Below, piece by piece: positions 35,343 through 48,053 of a stretch of 64,000 nucleotides of DNA. Source of the DNA: Desmodus rotundus. Lineage: Eukaryota > Chordata > Mammalia > Chiroptera > Phyllostomidae. Numbering within the stretch: the stretch's first letter is position 1; every line of letters begins with the position of its first letter. The stretch is from the NCBI RefSeq assembly GCF_022682495.2, contig NC_071397.1, forward strand, positions 26,365,427-26,429,426, in the 5' to 3' direction. The position numbers were made by a program, and so were the translations under genes. The notes under the pieces are model-generated. The model was not told the DNA's origin. It saw nothing but the letters and a program-made list of their open reading frames with translations, and made no database searches.

Positions 35343-37164
35343 GTATGTACCTTAGAAGATCAGTTCAAGGCATGAGCTGCTATTGCCACTCACATATGTA
35401 ATCTCTCATGTGTTGGTTCCTCTTATTGGCATGGGGTAGCAACTGGGCTCACAGGTTCCTCATATCCTCCCATATCCTCCTTCAGTATCTTCTACTCCTA
35501 GGCCACATGTTTCTTTAGCTCCCTGATGAATATTACACTCTTCTTCTGCAGGATACTCCCATCATTAAAGTTGGAGGCCTAGGAGCAGGGGGGCACTTAA
35601 TGTGATTCCCATTTATTCTCTTGGTTTACTGCTCATCTTAACTGGTCCCAGGTTATCTTGCTTAACTTCAGCAATGTCTATCTTCTCTTCCTGATCACGT
35701 ACATTGAGGATTTTAGTTTCTTGTACCAGAGATACATGCAAGAGACTCGCATAGAGGCAGTCACATAACTAGCTCAAATAATTGTGCAGAGTCCAGCCAC
35801 TCAATAAACCACACATTGCTCTGCTCATCTCATTGAAACTAAGATGATTCTCATGTGGTTTCCACAGCAAGCATGGTGACTAAGAGATTCCATAGTTCTG
35901 GTAGCAGATAACGGTAAGTGGCCTGTCAGCGTCTCTGGGCCAGGCACAGAATGAATAAAGAATTTTCTCCATAAATATAACTCATAAATAATCACTTTGT
36001 GAAAAACTCATATTAGCCAAAACTAATTGTTTTCTTTCTTAAGTGTAATTATCTCCAAATGTTTGCAACTTTAAATTTTTTTTATCTCAAATATATTATT
36101 TGTATATGTGTATGAGGTCACATTTTAAAGTTTGTATTTTCCCTTTTTCTCTAGAACACTAATTCAACTCTGTCCTACCAATGTGCACAGAGAAAACCTC
36201 TGTTTTCTGAGTGACTAATTAATGGTTCATAAATAATGAAGAGGATTGTGTTTAATATGCTTCTATTTATATATTCATACAACAATAATATATTGTTCAT
36301 TTAGTAAAACAATATCTTATACTACAAAGTATTAAAATGGTTATGTTGTGTTAAAACTTTATAGAATTATTGGAAAAAATAAATGGGGTGTTATCCCCAT
36401 ATGGATAGAATTTGATATGCTTTTGTTAGTTCCCTCTTCATCATTTACAAAATAAACATGGGAAGAAAGGTTTCAATGACTTACTTGGGTGTGCATATAG
36501 ATATTGTGATTAAGTAGAAACATATATAAGAAGTTTATGTGTTGAAGGCATTTTGCTGCTAAACCAAAAAGTGGACAGATACAAATTGCAGTCACTGAAT
36601 AAAGGGAGGAAAGTAACAGCTCCCTAGGACTTGTCATATTTATTTAAAATAATTGCAATCTATTAAGTAATGAAAATAATTAGCTTGAGGCATATAAGGT
36701 GGTCCAGTGGATCATTTCCCTCAATCAACATTCTAAATTTAGGATTCTTTACGCTATGAAATAGGAAACTTATTAAATATGTATCCTTCTATTTTACAGT
36801 CTATACTCACAACATTATACTGGGAAACTACATTCCAGTTGTAAGAGCAATTGAGCTGGGTTTCACAAATAACAACTGGCCCGCGTTAAGCAGAAGAGGC
36901 TGCTACAGAGTTATAGATTTCCACTCCCAGACTTTTTGTTTCAGACAGTTTTCATTCTGAGAAGAAGGTCTTTCCATATTTGTAGGCTATATTACATAAC
37001 TTCAGTAGACAGTGATTATGCAGACTCAACTGCATTTTTCAATTTCAGAAAGGCACGTATTTTAAAAATATATATTATATTTATTTGATTTAAAAAACAA
37101 AGCAATATTCAGAAACAAGTTGATTACAGAAAGGCAGAATTTGAGAGCGATAATGAGGTAATTA
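35343..37164. other. Unique DNA
   Basis: About 1.8 kb with no recognised gene. 35440-35830 is GC-richer and might be a decayed ERV or other element, but I cannot place it. Confidence 0.45.
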
Positions 37165-37330
37165 AATGTGTAAGCGGGTCGGAATGCTACTGGTTTCAGA
37201 GATTTTTGTGTTACTTTGGACAAATTATGAGTTCCTTTCAAGCCTCAGTTTTCTCATCCATAAAACATTACCTTCCCTACTGTCAAATTCTGCCCACTTT
37301 ACATTTGTTGGTTTTTCCTCCATCATCTGT
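37165..37330 (+). mobile_element. MIR SINE fragment
   Basis: 'gtgttactttggacaaatta' then 'aagcctcagttttctcatcc' match the MIR core ('gtgaccttgggcaagt', 'gcctcagtttcctcatct'). The plus frames at 37166-37514 run through it and are not genes. Confidence 0.65.
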
Positions 37331-39056
37331 TTTTTCTCCACAGTTCTGCCTCAGTCCTTTGCTCAGCCAGGCCCTGCTGATGCCTCAGCTGAACGTTGTA
37401 GTCTCTGAAGGACCTCCTTCTAAAGTGCTATTTGTCTTCTTAGTGCTCCTGCTTGTTAGGAAACCTAGGACTCCTGCACTGGTCTCCAGGGTGGGCAGGA
37501 AACTGACAGACTAATCAGGAGGTAGTCATGTGTCTGGATGGCGACTTTCACAAGCTGAAATCGCCCCCGATGGTTGATGCAAACACGGTTGTAAGATTTC
37601 ACATTTTATTTCACCTTTAAGAAACTACCACTGGGCATCTTTTGCAGTGGGGATGGGAGTCACAGCTTTTCTGTGGTGTTTCCTTGGTATAAAGCAAATA
37701 TTTTCTAAAAGTGGTCTGTCTTACTGTGTTCTCTCTTTTATTGTTCTTTTGGTAGAGAGAGCAACCTTTCGTTGGATCTTATTCTGTGTATGCACGTTGG
37801 TGTTTTCAGGTTTCCACTTCTTCAGCTCCAAGTCTAGGATATGTATAAAAAACAAAAACAAAGAGCTTTTGTTTTTCCTTAGGTCCAAATGTTTCCGGAA
37901 GGTCTGCTTATTTTTTCTCTCAAATTTCCAGCCTTCTTGTTTTTGGTTTATGCACAATGTTTAAGGTTTTTAGTTTACTTAACAAAGGCCCTGTCAATAG
38001 AGAAAAGTATATCTATTATATGTTTCTGAAACAAAAGTCCCTTACCCTGTCTCTAAACTCAGAAAATCCTTTTTAAAAGTCCAAGTCACAAGGAGTATAT
38101 CTTCAGGCTTTATTCACCATTTTTCTTTTCCCAAATCATTCTGGGCCAATGGGATATTTTAGAAAATGTATGCAAATTATTCCAGAATAGAATGTGTCCA
38201 GGTCAGAAGAGTAATTTAGCATACTCAATTACAATACTATTTTTAAATTAATTCACTCAAAGTAATGTTTACTTTGCTATTTCCCAATTGAGTAATCATC
38301 CTTTGAGGAGAACACAGATGACTTCCACAATCCCATTTTCTACTGTTACTGTTAATATTATACAATCAGCATTAACTTAATTGAAACCTTGAAAGTCAAC
38401 ATGGAACACTTTAAAGTAACTGTAATAATCATAACGCAAAACTGTTCAAAGATCAAAGGTCATGCATTTAAAACATTGCCAATGTTAATTTAAAAAAGAA
38501 AAGCATCTTCTATATTAAAACTTGTTCTTGACTACCTTTCAATTTAGACCATTGAGAAATTCCACTATATTTTCTTTTTTTGTGCATTCATGGGCTGAAA
38601 GTTTGATCTTCAATGTCATAATTTGAATATAATTGTTTCCTAGCAACCACTACATTTGATAATTTGCCTTCAGGACTAGAACTGTTTAGAAAGTGCTTTC
38701 CATAGCTAGAATGAGTATTAAATAAATAAGTAAGCGATTTGAAATAATTGCAAGATCATGACTACTTTCTCTGACCAATTTTCCAGTCTCTCTGTAAAAT
38801 GATCGTCTGCTTACAAATCATACAAGTTAGTCCTTTGCTCAGATCAGGGAATGAGTCTAGGCTCCGACCTATTATGAGCTAAAAGAAAACACATTTCTTT
38901 GTCACTGATTTTTATATGCATTAGAAAACTGGTTTATTTCCAAAATAAAGAACTTATGCTATATTTAGGCATTTGGGTGTTATGTGTATCTAGTATTTAT
39001 TAACAACATAAAGGCAAAAAACTCTGCAGTTCCACTCACTGTAGTTATCTTGCATA
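37331..39056. other. Unique DNA
   Basis: About 1.7 kb without recognised genes. Frames at 37647-37964 (plus) and 37721-37957 (minus) overlap each other and have no domain. Confidence 0.5.
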
Positions 39057-39829
39057 TATTAAACAATTATTTTACCATTGACACTATTACAGATGTCCCC
39101 CATTCACCCCTCTTGGCCCAATTCCACCCAGTTTCCATCCGCCCCTTCCCTTGGCCTTTACCACACTATTGTCGTATCCATACTCTACACATACATGTTC
39201 TTTGGCTAATCTGTTCACCTTCTTTTATCCACTCTCCCCCACCCTACTCCTCATTGACAGGTGTCAGTTTGTTCCATGTATCCTTGCCTCTGGTTCTATT
39301 TGTTCATCAGTTTATTTTGTTCATTAGATTCCACATGTACGTGAGATAATGTGATATTTGTCTTTGACAGGCTTATTTCATTTAGCATAACAATCTCTAG
39401 GTTGATCCATGTTGCTGCAAAGAATAAGAGTTACTTTTTTACAGCCATGTAGTATTCCGTTGTGTACATGTACCACAGCTTTTTTATCCACTCTTCTGCT
39501 GGTGGGCACTTGGGCTGTTCCCAGATCTTGTCTATGAAACTAACACTGCAATGAATGTAGAGGTGCATAAAAACTATCTGATTTGTGTTTCAGGATTCTT
39601 AGGGTATTTTCCCAGAAGTGGAGTCCCTGAGTCAAAAAGTAATTCTATTTTTAACTTTTTGAGGAAACTCCATACTGTTTCCCACAGTGGCTGCACCAGT
39701 CTGCATTCCCACCAAAACTGCACTAGGGTTCCCTTTTCTCCACATCCTCTCTAACACTTGTTGTTTGTTGATTTGTTTATGATGGCCATTCTCAACTGTG
39801 TGAAGTGGTATCTCACTGTGGTTTTATTA
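39057..39829 (-). mobile_element. 5'-truncated bat-type L1
   Basis: The 3' UTR at the left ('attccacccagtttccatcc') runs into antisense ORF2 end motifs 'tttcatttagcataaca', 'tctgcattcccaccaaaa' and 'tatctcactgtggtttta'. Flanks 'ttaaacaattatttta' and 'ttaaactattttttaa' resemble a duplication with about three differences. Plus frames here are antisense. Confidence 0.85.
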
Positions 39830-39861
39830 AACTATTTTTTAAAAATTCAATGAAAAATAAG

Positions 39862-40180
39862 GATATTGTCTCAGTTTATTTAGGCTAGTATAATAATATA
39901 CACAGATTGTGTAGCTTACACTTAAGAGAAATTTATTTCTCACACTTCTGGAGCCTGGAGGTCTAAGCTCAGAGTGCCCAAATGTTGTGTGAGAGCCCTC
40001 TTCTGGGTGCAGCCTCCTCATTTTATCCCCACATAACAGAAGGGGCAGGGGAGCTCTGTGTGTCCTCCTTTATAAGAGCACTGCTTTTATGTATGAAGGC
40101 CTCAGCCTCAAGACCTACTCACCTTCTGAAAGCCCCACTTTTAATACTATCACATTGGAAATTAGAATTTCAACATGGAC
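39862..40180 (-). mobile_element. MaLR (MST/MLT1-like) LTR
   Basis: Antisense LTR order: 'agaaatttatttctcacac', 'ttctggagcctggaggtc', 'cctcctttataagagcac', 'ctcaagacctactcacctt' and 'cacattggaaattag'. About 320 bp, with no internal part. Confidence 0.8.
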
Positions 40181-40184
40181 AAAA

Positions 40185-40312
40185 ACAAGGGGGTTAGAAA
40201 CAGGGAAGGAGGTAGAGATGGCTGGGGTGCTGGGGAGGGGTGGGGGAAAAGGCAGAAAACTATACTTAAACAAAAAATTTCAAAACTATTTAATAAAAAA
40301 ATAAAAATAAAT
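40185..40312 (+). mobile_element. L1 3' tail
   Basis: 'gatggctggggtgctgggga', 'ggtgggggaaaaggcaga' then A-rich 'aataaaaaaataaaaataaa' is a truncated bat-type L1 terminus directly beside the MaLR LTR. The two minus frames here are antisense to it. Confidence 0.72.
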
Positions 40313-40587
40313 ACTGAATGAAAAGTACAAATAAAAAGAATTTCAAAATGAATCCTGGAGGGACATAAAGATTCAGACCATAGTGGAAACTGGATAACAT
40401 TTAAAAAGTTAAACTTAAACAACAAAAATAAGTAAACCATAATGTTAATTAAAATATATTAATTTGATATATACTAATACTATATAAAATTCTTTATATT
40501 TTTAATGAATAATACATCTATTATCTTGACTAATCTTTAGGTGATGGGTCCAAGAAGGCATTGTTGTACGGAAGGTGAAGAGTAGTT

Positions 40588-40668
40588 TCTGCCACTGAGA
40601 CAGGGAAGGCAGAGTACTCAGTACAGTGTCTGACACAGTCTAAGGTCTCAGTAAATAACAGGCTTATG
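40588..40668 (+). mobile_element. MIR 3' end fragment
   Basis: 'tcagtacagtgtctgacac' then 'aaggtctcagtaaataaca' matches the MIR terminus ('agcacagtgcctggcaca', 'gcgctcaataaatg'). Confidence 0.6.
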
Positions 40669-40876
40669 CTTCTTTCAAGGAATTTATAAAGGTGATGATG
40701 AAGAGAGGTTTGGGGTCAGGTTTGGTCCTACTGACCACAATAAATCTTAAAAGAAAAAATAATCATAATAAATATTTGACTAAAAACTAAACTTTCCATA
40801 AAATTTATATAATTAATTTATTTTTGTTTTTTTCAAGAAAAATAAGTATTTAAATTTTTTGTTGTCAGTCAAGGAC

Positions 40877-41094
40877 ATTTTTTATTGCTTTTAGAGAGAG
40901 AGGAAAGGAGAGAGAAAGAGAGAGAGAGAAACATCATTGTGAGTGAGAGATATCAATTGGTTGCCTTCTCATAAGCACCTCAACTGGGGATTGAACCTGC
41001 AACCTGGGTGTGTTCCCTGACCCGGAATCAAACCCACAACCTTTTGGTCTACAAAACAGTGCTCCAACTAACTGAGCCACAACAGTCAGAGCAA
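40877..41094 (-). mobile_element. Ves-type tRNA-derived SINE
   Basis: Antisense order: T-rich tail, 'agagagaaacatcattgtga', 'gattgaacctgcaacctggg', the B box as 'ggaatcaaacccacaacc' and the A box as 'ccaactaactgagccacaa'. It is full length and diverged. The 62-codon minus frame is a chance frame of the SINE. Confidence 0.9.
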
Positions 41095-42730
41095 GAAATG
41101 AATAATATTTTAGAAGAATCAATTTGTTATTCTTGTTCTCTATTATCTACATGCCAGTGTCAAACAGTTGCCTTGGAATACAAAATTATTTTTAAAGAAA
41201 GTACTACAATTTAAAAGCATTTCAATACTATCATCAAACATAAAAGCTCAAAGGTCAAGTAGTATTTATATAGAAAAGCTCAATTCTTATTTTTAGTGGA
41301 CCTTGAATTTCATAAGAGTAATAAAAAAGACATGCAGATATCAATGGTAATATCATCTTTATTTTTTTTCTTTTTGGATCATTTGTGCCTCTAAGATGCC
41401 AAAATTAACTTCAAATTAGTGGGGGGAAGTCTCATCAGTTAAAAATGCTGCCTCCATAAAAACATGTGAGTGACTATATTATGTGTCACTAGATTTACAC
41501 ATAGGTTCAGTAGCTGGGATGTTAACTGATAAATGTTATACAAAGACAAAAATGTAATTTTCCCACATTTTGAGAAAAAACACATTACCTATGTGAATAT
41601 TTCTAGTGGCTATGCAGATGGAATCACACAGTAAGTTTCTTGTCGTAATTTGGAACACAGTTTTGTGTTTTTAAAAAAACTAAAAGATAACTTTAGTCAC
41701 TTACCATGTACTCCTTTTATAATTGTGATCAGGCCAAATTATGTAATTATAAAATATTACAAGTATCAGCAATCATATACTGACATCTTATAATTATGTA
41801 ATTATCATGTGGACTTATGGAATTATGACACCTAAAGATGTCAAAAATATTCAAAGTTATTAACTCTTTCCTGGTATGAATTTGGGTAAATTATATAACA
41901 TACGTACGAAAAGTCAGAGCTCATTCTAAAACCTCCAATGATGAACCTAAGAGAAAATAAAAAATAAAATTTGGGGTAAATAATTTATATTTAAATGCTC
42001 TGAAATATCAATTTTATGTATGTACATATATTAAGAAAGTTATTTTATATTATGATTAAAAACCTAATGTTTGTTGAACCACTGTAATTTTTCACATTCA
42101 GTAATTTAAAATGATTATATGTAAAGTATCCATATGAATGTATTACCAGACAACCCTTACTCAAAACAATTTTTTACTTAGAAATAATTCCATGTGTACT
42201 GGTCTAATACAGTAACTAATGTAACATTTTAATGGCTGTATTGTGGGTATTCTGAGGACTTCTTAAGTACTACAGGAAACTCCAAAGGGAAGAATTTTCT
42301 AAAAAGGATGTATTCGACTACAAAAGAATTAAAACTGTCATCTGCTTTTGTCATGGGGAGTTAAGCTCACTACAGCCTCTCTCTCCCACTGATTCACAAC
42401 TAATCCAAGAAAGCAACCCTTGGCGACTCTGAAAAATAAACAAAACATATTAGATTGTAAAAGAGAATCAAAACTTAGGGAAGATGCCCAGAAAGGGTGG
42501 ACTTTCTTTTTGTGTGTGTGTGTTTTTTCTTTTTTATCTTGAGGCTTTGCTTGGGGAATAGTCCTAAGTCTTAGAGCTGCACAGTAAAACAATGGGGTGA
42601 ATGGCTAAATCTCTGATAGAAATATATGTTTAATGTCAGCAGAAGAACCTCAAAAAGGGAACTCTTGAAGGCAGGTGTGTGGAGATTATGGTAGAGAAGA
42701 AAGAGCTGAGGAAAGAGTTATTTTAATTCT
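41095..42730. other. Unique AT-rich DNA
   Basis: About 1.6 kb without recognised genes or repeats. A 'tttttgtgtgtgtgtg' run lies near 42508-42524. Confidence 0.5.
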
Positions 42731-45070
42731 GTGTTTGAATCCTCAAAAAAATAGTTCTCACCCCTTAACTGTGCATGTATGGGGAAGACCCAGATCAGAA
42801 TCCCAGAGACTCTGAGAAAATAATTTAAGCTACAAACTGCATCTCAAATGAAACCATGAAAAGAACATGAACAGGACAAACTCAAATTATCACAGTAAAA
42901 GCCTTGCAAACTGAACTGAGGTTCCAACCAGCACCCACAAAAGATAGAATAGAAATATTAGTGTAATGCTAAGCACACTGACTGTCAGCTAAACACCACC
43001 AATAAGAACAACAATAACAAAGGATGATCTTCTCTAGCAGATTATAACAAAATTTAGAGTCTATGCACTTATATTATTTAAAATTTCAATTCAGAATTAC
43101 TCAAACAAACAAACAGGGAAATGTTAATGAAACCACAATGAAAAAGATAATCAATTGATGCTGATATTCATATGATCCAGATTTGGAATTACCAGACAAA
43201 ATAGAGAAAATATTATAGAAGTAGGCTTCTTTTGGTAAAGAAAGATACACTAGAAAAATTGAAAAGATATATGTTCTCAACATAAAACAGAAAGTATACA
43301 AAAATAATCATTTTGAAATTTTAGCAATAAAAAGTATAATATTTGAAAAAAATTTAGATGATCCCAATAGCAAAATTGAAGTCACAGAGGAAAGTGTCAG
43401 GTAACCTGAAGTTAGAGGATTTAAATTACATTGCATAAAAAAACAGAGAAAAAGTATCAGAAAAGATAAATAAAGTCTAAGATATCTTTTGGAAACTTTT
43501 CAAAGTTCTGATAATCATGTAATTAAAATTTTAGAAGAAAAGAAGAAAGGAATTAGTTGAAAAAATATATACTAAAAGTTGTAATCACCAAAGACTTCCC
43601 AAATATGGTCAAAGGCAAAAATTTACACACGTAAGAAACTCAATGAACCCTAAGGGAGTTAAATTAAGAGAAAAACATGCCTAGACATATAATCAAAATA
43701 ATAAAAAGCAAGTATAAATGTAAAAAGTTTGAAAGTATCCCCCAAAATAAAGAGCAACACATTAAATACATTGGAACAAGAATTTGAGTGTAGATATTTC
43801 ATAAAAGCATGGGAACCAGAACATACTAGAATGATAAGTTTAAAGTAGTGTAAGAAAAGTTCTATGAATGTGAATTTTATATCTAGTAAAAATGTTATTT
43901 TTTTAAAGATTTTATTTATGTATTTTTAGAGAGGGGAAAAGAGAGGGAGAAAGAGAGGGAGAGAAACATCAGTGTGTGGTTGCCTCTCATGCCCACCTCC
44001 CACCACTACTGGGGACCTGGCCCGCAAACCAGGCATGTGCCCTGACTGGGAAGCCAACCAAGGACCTTTTAGTTCTCAGGCCATGCTCAGTCTCCTGAGC
44101 CATACCAACCAGGACAAAAATATTCTTTAATAAAGTGAAACTAAAGATATTGCTAGGTATAGGAAAACTGAGAAACTTTGTTTCCAACAGACTAGATCTA
44201 AAAGAAATGTTAAAGAAAGTTCTTGTAGCTAAAAGGCACACAAGTAATACATTTCTAGGAATATAACAAATATTTTCCATCTTAAATTTTAAAAAATTAT
44301 GACTGCTGACAGCAAAACAAATATATACATTTATTTATATATATATAACTACTTGCATAAATGATAATATTTTTATGTATGCATATGTAATATATATAGC
44401 AATTATAAAATAAAATTGAGTTCATGGGAGGTGAATCCATATAATTGCAAAGCTTCAAAATCTTACTTGAGATAGGAAAATATTAACCGCAAGTAGATGA
44501 ACAATGTGACGTATAGATATTGAAATACCAAGAACAATGATTAAAATATTTAATCCAAGGGGATATAGCTAAATGCCAATATATACTCATAAAACAAAAT
44601 AGAATACTAAGATATCAAGTAATTCAAAAGAAATCAGAAAAAAGGTACAAGGTGAACAGAAACTAAGAACATGAACAGATATAAACAATACAATAGTAGA
44701 AAACAACAAAACATTTCCCACCAAATCAATAATTATATTAAACATATATCTAACTGAAAGTCAGTACCCAATTACATGTTGTCTACATGAAACCTATTTT
44801 AAATATCAATACAGATATAAATAATAAGTAAAATAATGTATTAAATATCATGTATACACTGATAAAAGGGAAGCTGAGTGCCTATATGAATGTTAGAAAA
44901 TTAGATTCTGCAACAAGACATAACTAGGACTAAAGAAGGATATTACATAATTCTAAGGGTATGAGTTCACCGAGAAAAGGTTATAGTCATAAGTCTTTAT
45001 AAACCTAGTAAGATAGCCTCAAAATACATAACATGAACATATAACTGAGAGATGAAATAGAAAAATATTG
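42731..45070 (+). mobile_element. Old L1 5' half: ORF1 to start of ORF2, decayed and split by a SINE
   Basis: ORF1-like motifs include 'ccaaagacttcccaaata' near 43588, 'gaattttatatctagtaaa' at 43872 and 'agaaatgttaaagaaagtt' at 44204, which continues an interrupted ORF1 end right of the Ves insertion. Further right, ORF2 endonuclease-region motifs appear: 'aatcaataattatattaaa' at 44725, 'acatgttgtctacatgaaac' at 44774 and 'gaaggatattacataattc' at 44936. There is no usable frame. The left edge is uncertain; the right edge is where the 45.07-kb insert starts. Confidence 0.68.
43898..44114 (-). mobile_element. Ves-type SINE nested in the old L1
   Basis: Antisense tail 'aaagattttatttatgtat', GA-rich part, 'gagaaacatcagtgtgtgg', B-box side 'aagccaaccaagga' and the A-box end 'cctgagccataccaacc'. 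Flanks 'aaaaatgttatt' and 'aaaaatattctt' suggest a target-site duplication with two differences. It splits ORF1-like L1 sequence. The 97-codon minus frame is chance. Confidence 0.9.
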
Positions 45071-45200
45071 GAAGGTGTGCAAGTTTACTATGCAAGGAAG
45101 TTTGCGGTGCCAGTGGAGCTGCTCATAGTCCGCCTGGTGACTCCATGGCCGCACCCATTTGTCAAACTGTACCCTGGAGTTCTGTGAGAAGATGCAACGT
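45071..45200. other. GC-rich 125-bp leader of unknown origin joined to an L1 tail
   Basis: The stretch from 'gtgtgcaagtttactatgc' to 'agaagatgcaacgta' is GC-rich, with several CpGs, and matches no L1 part that I know. It lies exactly between the old L1 and a young L1 3' end, in the place where a template-switched cellular RNA would sit. The minus strand has an unbroken run containing 'VQFDKWVRPWSHQADYEQL', which is gene-like, but I cannot assign it. Confidence 0.4.
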
Positions 45201-45421
45201 AAACATTGAAATTAAGAACAATGTAACAATAGCCAGAGGGGAGTGGGGAGAGAATAGTGGGGAGAGGGGTCTATAGGAGCTACTATAAAGGACACAAGGA
45301 CAAAATCAAGGGGGAGGGTAGAGGTGGGACTGGCTGGGGTGGGGTGGAGGGATGGGGAGAAAATGCAGGCAATTGTAACTGAATAAAAAATAAAATAAAA
45401 TAAATAAAAATTTTAAAAAAA
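45201..45421 (+). mobile_element. Bat-type L1 3' end
   Basis: 'acattgaaattaagaacaat', 'gactggctggggtggggtgg', 'gagaaaatgcaggcaattg' and a long A-rich tail 'aataaaaaataaaataaaa'. It is well preserved and so relatively young. It begins at nearly the same 3' UTR position as the inversion break at 33169. Confidence 0.88.
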
Positions 45422-45635
45422 GAAGTCATTTGTGCATGACATGCAGTGGTGAGCTTCACAATTATAAATGTGAAATTTGAAAGAATGGGTGGTGGCTTAA
45501 GCTATTTTCTCTTCAAGGAGAGCACACATTTAGGAACTGAAGATTATATCCTGATTTGGTTTATATGTGATAGATATATGTAGACATGGAATTTCTATTA
45601 AAATGAAAACTTCAGGAATAAACTTCATCACCATT

Positions 45636-45786
45636 TTCTTTTCTTTTTTAAAATTCCCATCCTCCCATCCCCTTTCCTTCCTCCCCTTTGGCAACCATCA
45701 ACTTGTTCTCTATTTCTATGGGTCTGTTTCTACTTTGTGTTATTTATTCATTTATTTTTTTAGATACCACATATAAGTGAATTTTT
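45636..45786 (-). mobile_element. L1 3' UTR fragment
   Basis: 'cctcccctttggcaaccatc', 'aacttgttctctatttct' and 'agataccacatataagtga' are the antisense 3' UTR/ORF2 end of an older L1. Confidence 0.72.
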
Positions 45787-47430
45787 TCATATTTTTTAAT
45801 TATTGGAAATTGCTAACTAGTATCTTCACCTATTATGCTACATGTTAGAAAAAGTTTACTTAGAACCTTTATAAGTAAATAAATGTGACAGTGCCTCCTT
45901 CAACAAACATTGTGTAGTTTACCTCAGGGTTATTTTGAAGAGTCTTTAAAAATATAAAAGTCAAAAATGGGTAAGCAGCACATCGGAGAGCTTCTTGGTA
46001 AATAAATAAATAATTAAATACATTGTTTTTCTAAAAATTTTTGCTCAGATTTTTTAAGTATATAAGTATTATTTTGAGTTTTATGAAAGATATATCATGG
46101 TATTTTCATAGTCTAACTTTTTTTAATAAGGCATCTCTGAGGACTACAGTTATAAAGAAAATATATTGAAAAAATTTCTGTAATATATCACAATAGGTAT
46201 GCAGCTTGCCAGAATTATGAAATAGTGACATGGTGTTTTCTGAACTCTGAAAGAAAATAACATGTAAATTATTGGAACAATGTAACCTTAACTCTACAAA
46301 AGAATCAAACAAACTTGTACATTGAACTATATTAATTTCCCCCCAATTTATCAGCATATGAATGATAGAAACAGTGAATTAATATATATGTTGTTAAGCA
46401 TCATATCTAACATCTGATAGATACACAATAAATGATGGTTTTCCCTGAATTGTAATTATTTTTTGTCCCTTCTTATTAGAAGATGAGCTACACGTTCAAA
46501 ATGAAGTGTGCTGAAGCAGCTCCTTGTGTCTAGTCTATTCGGTGGGATTAGTGTTACAATGTTTTAGAAAGTGCCTCTATTTATGTATATGGGTGTGTGA
46601 GGTAGGTATATGAGGCATACATGTGAGTGTATGGTACGGGTATGTCTGCACATATATCTGGAAGGAAAATAAATGTTTAAACTTTAGAATCCACAGTAAG
46701 AAAACACATTGACCGTAAAATTTCATACTACAATCAGAGCTTTTAGAATTACTGATGCAAACATAGTTATCATATTAAAAAAAACATATACCAGCAAAAC
46801 AAATTTTTGTTGCCCTTAAGTATGTGTGTGTCTGCATATTTTGCTCTGATTATTGACAAATGCTAACAAATATTTTCATGCCATATGCTGTATAGGCCAA
46901 GATGTGTAGGCAGTTTTCTTTCACAGTAGTAGGAGCAGAGCACAACTTCTAATACATATAAACATCTTACACTAAAATTTGCTCTTTTTTTGCAACCATT
47001 CTAACTAGTCATCTAGTATTGAAGATTAATGAGTACTTTTCCCAACACTGTGAATTCAGATGAGGTATTAAGTTCTGCAACCCTTCCAATTCTGTTCTGT
47101 GTCTGATAAATAATAGTGTGTTTGGAGCTGCCTGAGAACTCATAATTCAGAGCTCTTCATGGGAAATTCATCTTGTGGGGCTCCCAATTATACCAAAGAA
47201 CTTATTTTTCCCAGACTAAAACTGCGAAGACTTCTCAAAATATATTTTAGTCAAAACAAAGTTACTAAAAAGGAGGCACTTGTGTGAAAAAAATGAATAT
47301 AAACATTTCACTAATATTTAAGATAACTGAAATTACTCAGTCAATTCCATGGGCAGTTTTCTCATCCTATATTTATTCTCTCCTATGAGACAATGATATG
47401 ATAATAATAGGGGTATTTTGTTTTCTTCTT
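45787..47430. other. Unique DNA with a MIR end
   Basis: No gene. 46383-46440 ('acatctgatagatacacaat' then 'aaatgatggtt') resembles a MIR 3' end on the plus strand. The rest is unassigned. Confidence 0.5.
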
Positions 47431-47625
47431 TTTAAATAGCATTTTATATTAATTTAAGGTATACAGCATAGTGGTTAGACAGTCATATAATTTATGAAGT
47501 GATCCCCCAGACAATTCCAGTACCCACCTGCGCCATATGCAGTTATTACAATAGTATTGACTATGCTCCCTATACCGTACTGTACATTTTTGTGGTTATT
47601 TGGTATCAATCATAGATTTAAATGT
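47431..47625 (-). mobile_element. L1 3' UTR fragment (same lineage as 27.7 kb)
   Basis: 'catagtggttagacagtcat', 'gaagtgatcccccagac', 'agtacccacctgcgccatat' and 'ctccctataccgtactgtac' read as antisense L1 3' UTR. Confidence 0.75.
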
Positions 47626-47838
47626 GGAACTCAGAATCACTATTAATGATTATTTTAGGCATTCTGATAATGGTTATGCACTTGTTATTTGCACTCTGCT
47701 GCTTCTACCTGCTTAAATTTTCACTCTTTCAGTTTGTTTATATCACCTATATTTTGGTATTGACAAAAGAAGTTGATTTTTTAAAATTTAAACTCCTCTT
47801 GGATTAAGAATTACTCTCTAGGGATGGATAAACATTTT

Positions 47839-48053
47839 TTAATGATTTATTTTTTAATTTTATAGAGAGGAGGAGGAAGGGAGATAAAGAGGCCTAGAAG
47901 CCTTGATGTGAGAGACATTGATTGGCTGCCTTCTGTACACGTCCCAGGGAACCAATTCTGCAACCCAGACATGAGCCCCAACCAGGAATCGAACCTGTGA
48001 CCCTTCTGTTCACAGGATAACACCTAACCAACTGAGCCACACCAGCCGGGGCT
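47839..48053 (-). mobile_element. Ves-type tRNA-derived SINE
   Basis: Antisense order: 'aatgatttattttttaatt', 'gagagacattgattggctgc', 'aaccaggaatcgaacctgtg' (B box), 'aaccaactgagccacac' (A box) and 'cagccggggc' at the head. This is the best preserved of the four copies. The 108-codon minus frame at 47894-48220 is a chance frame through it. Confidence 0.93.
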
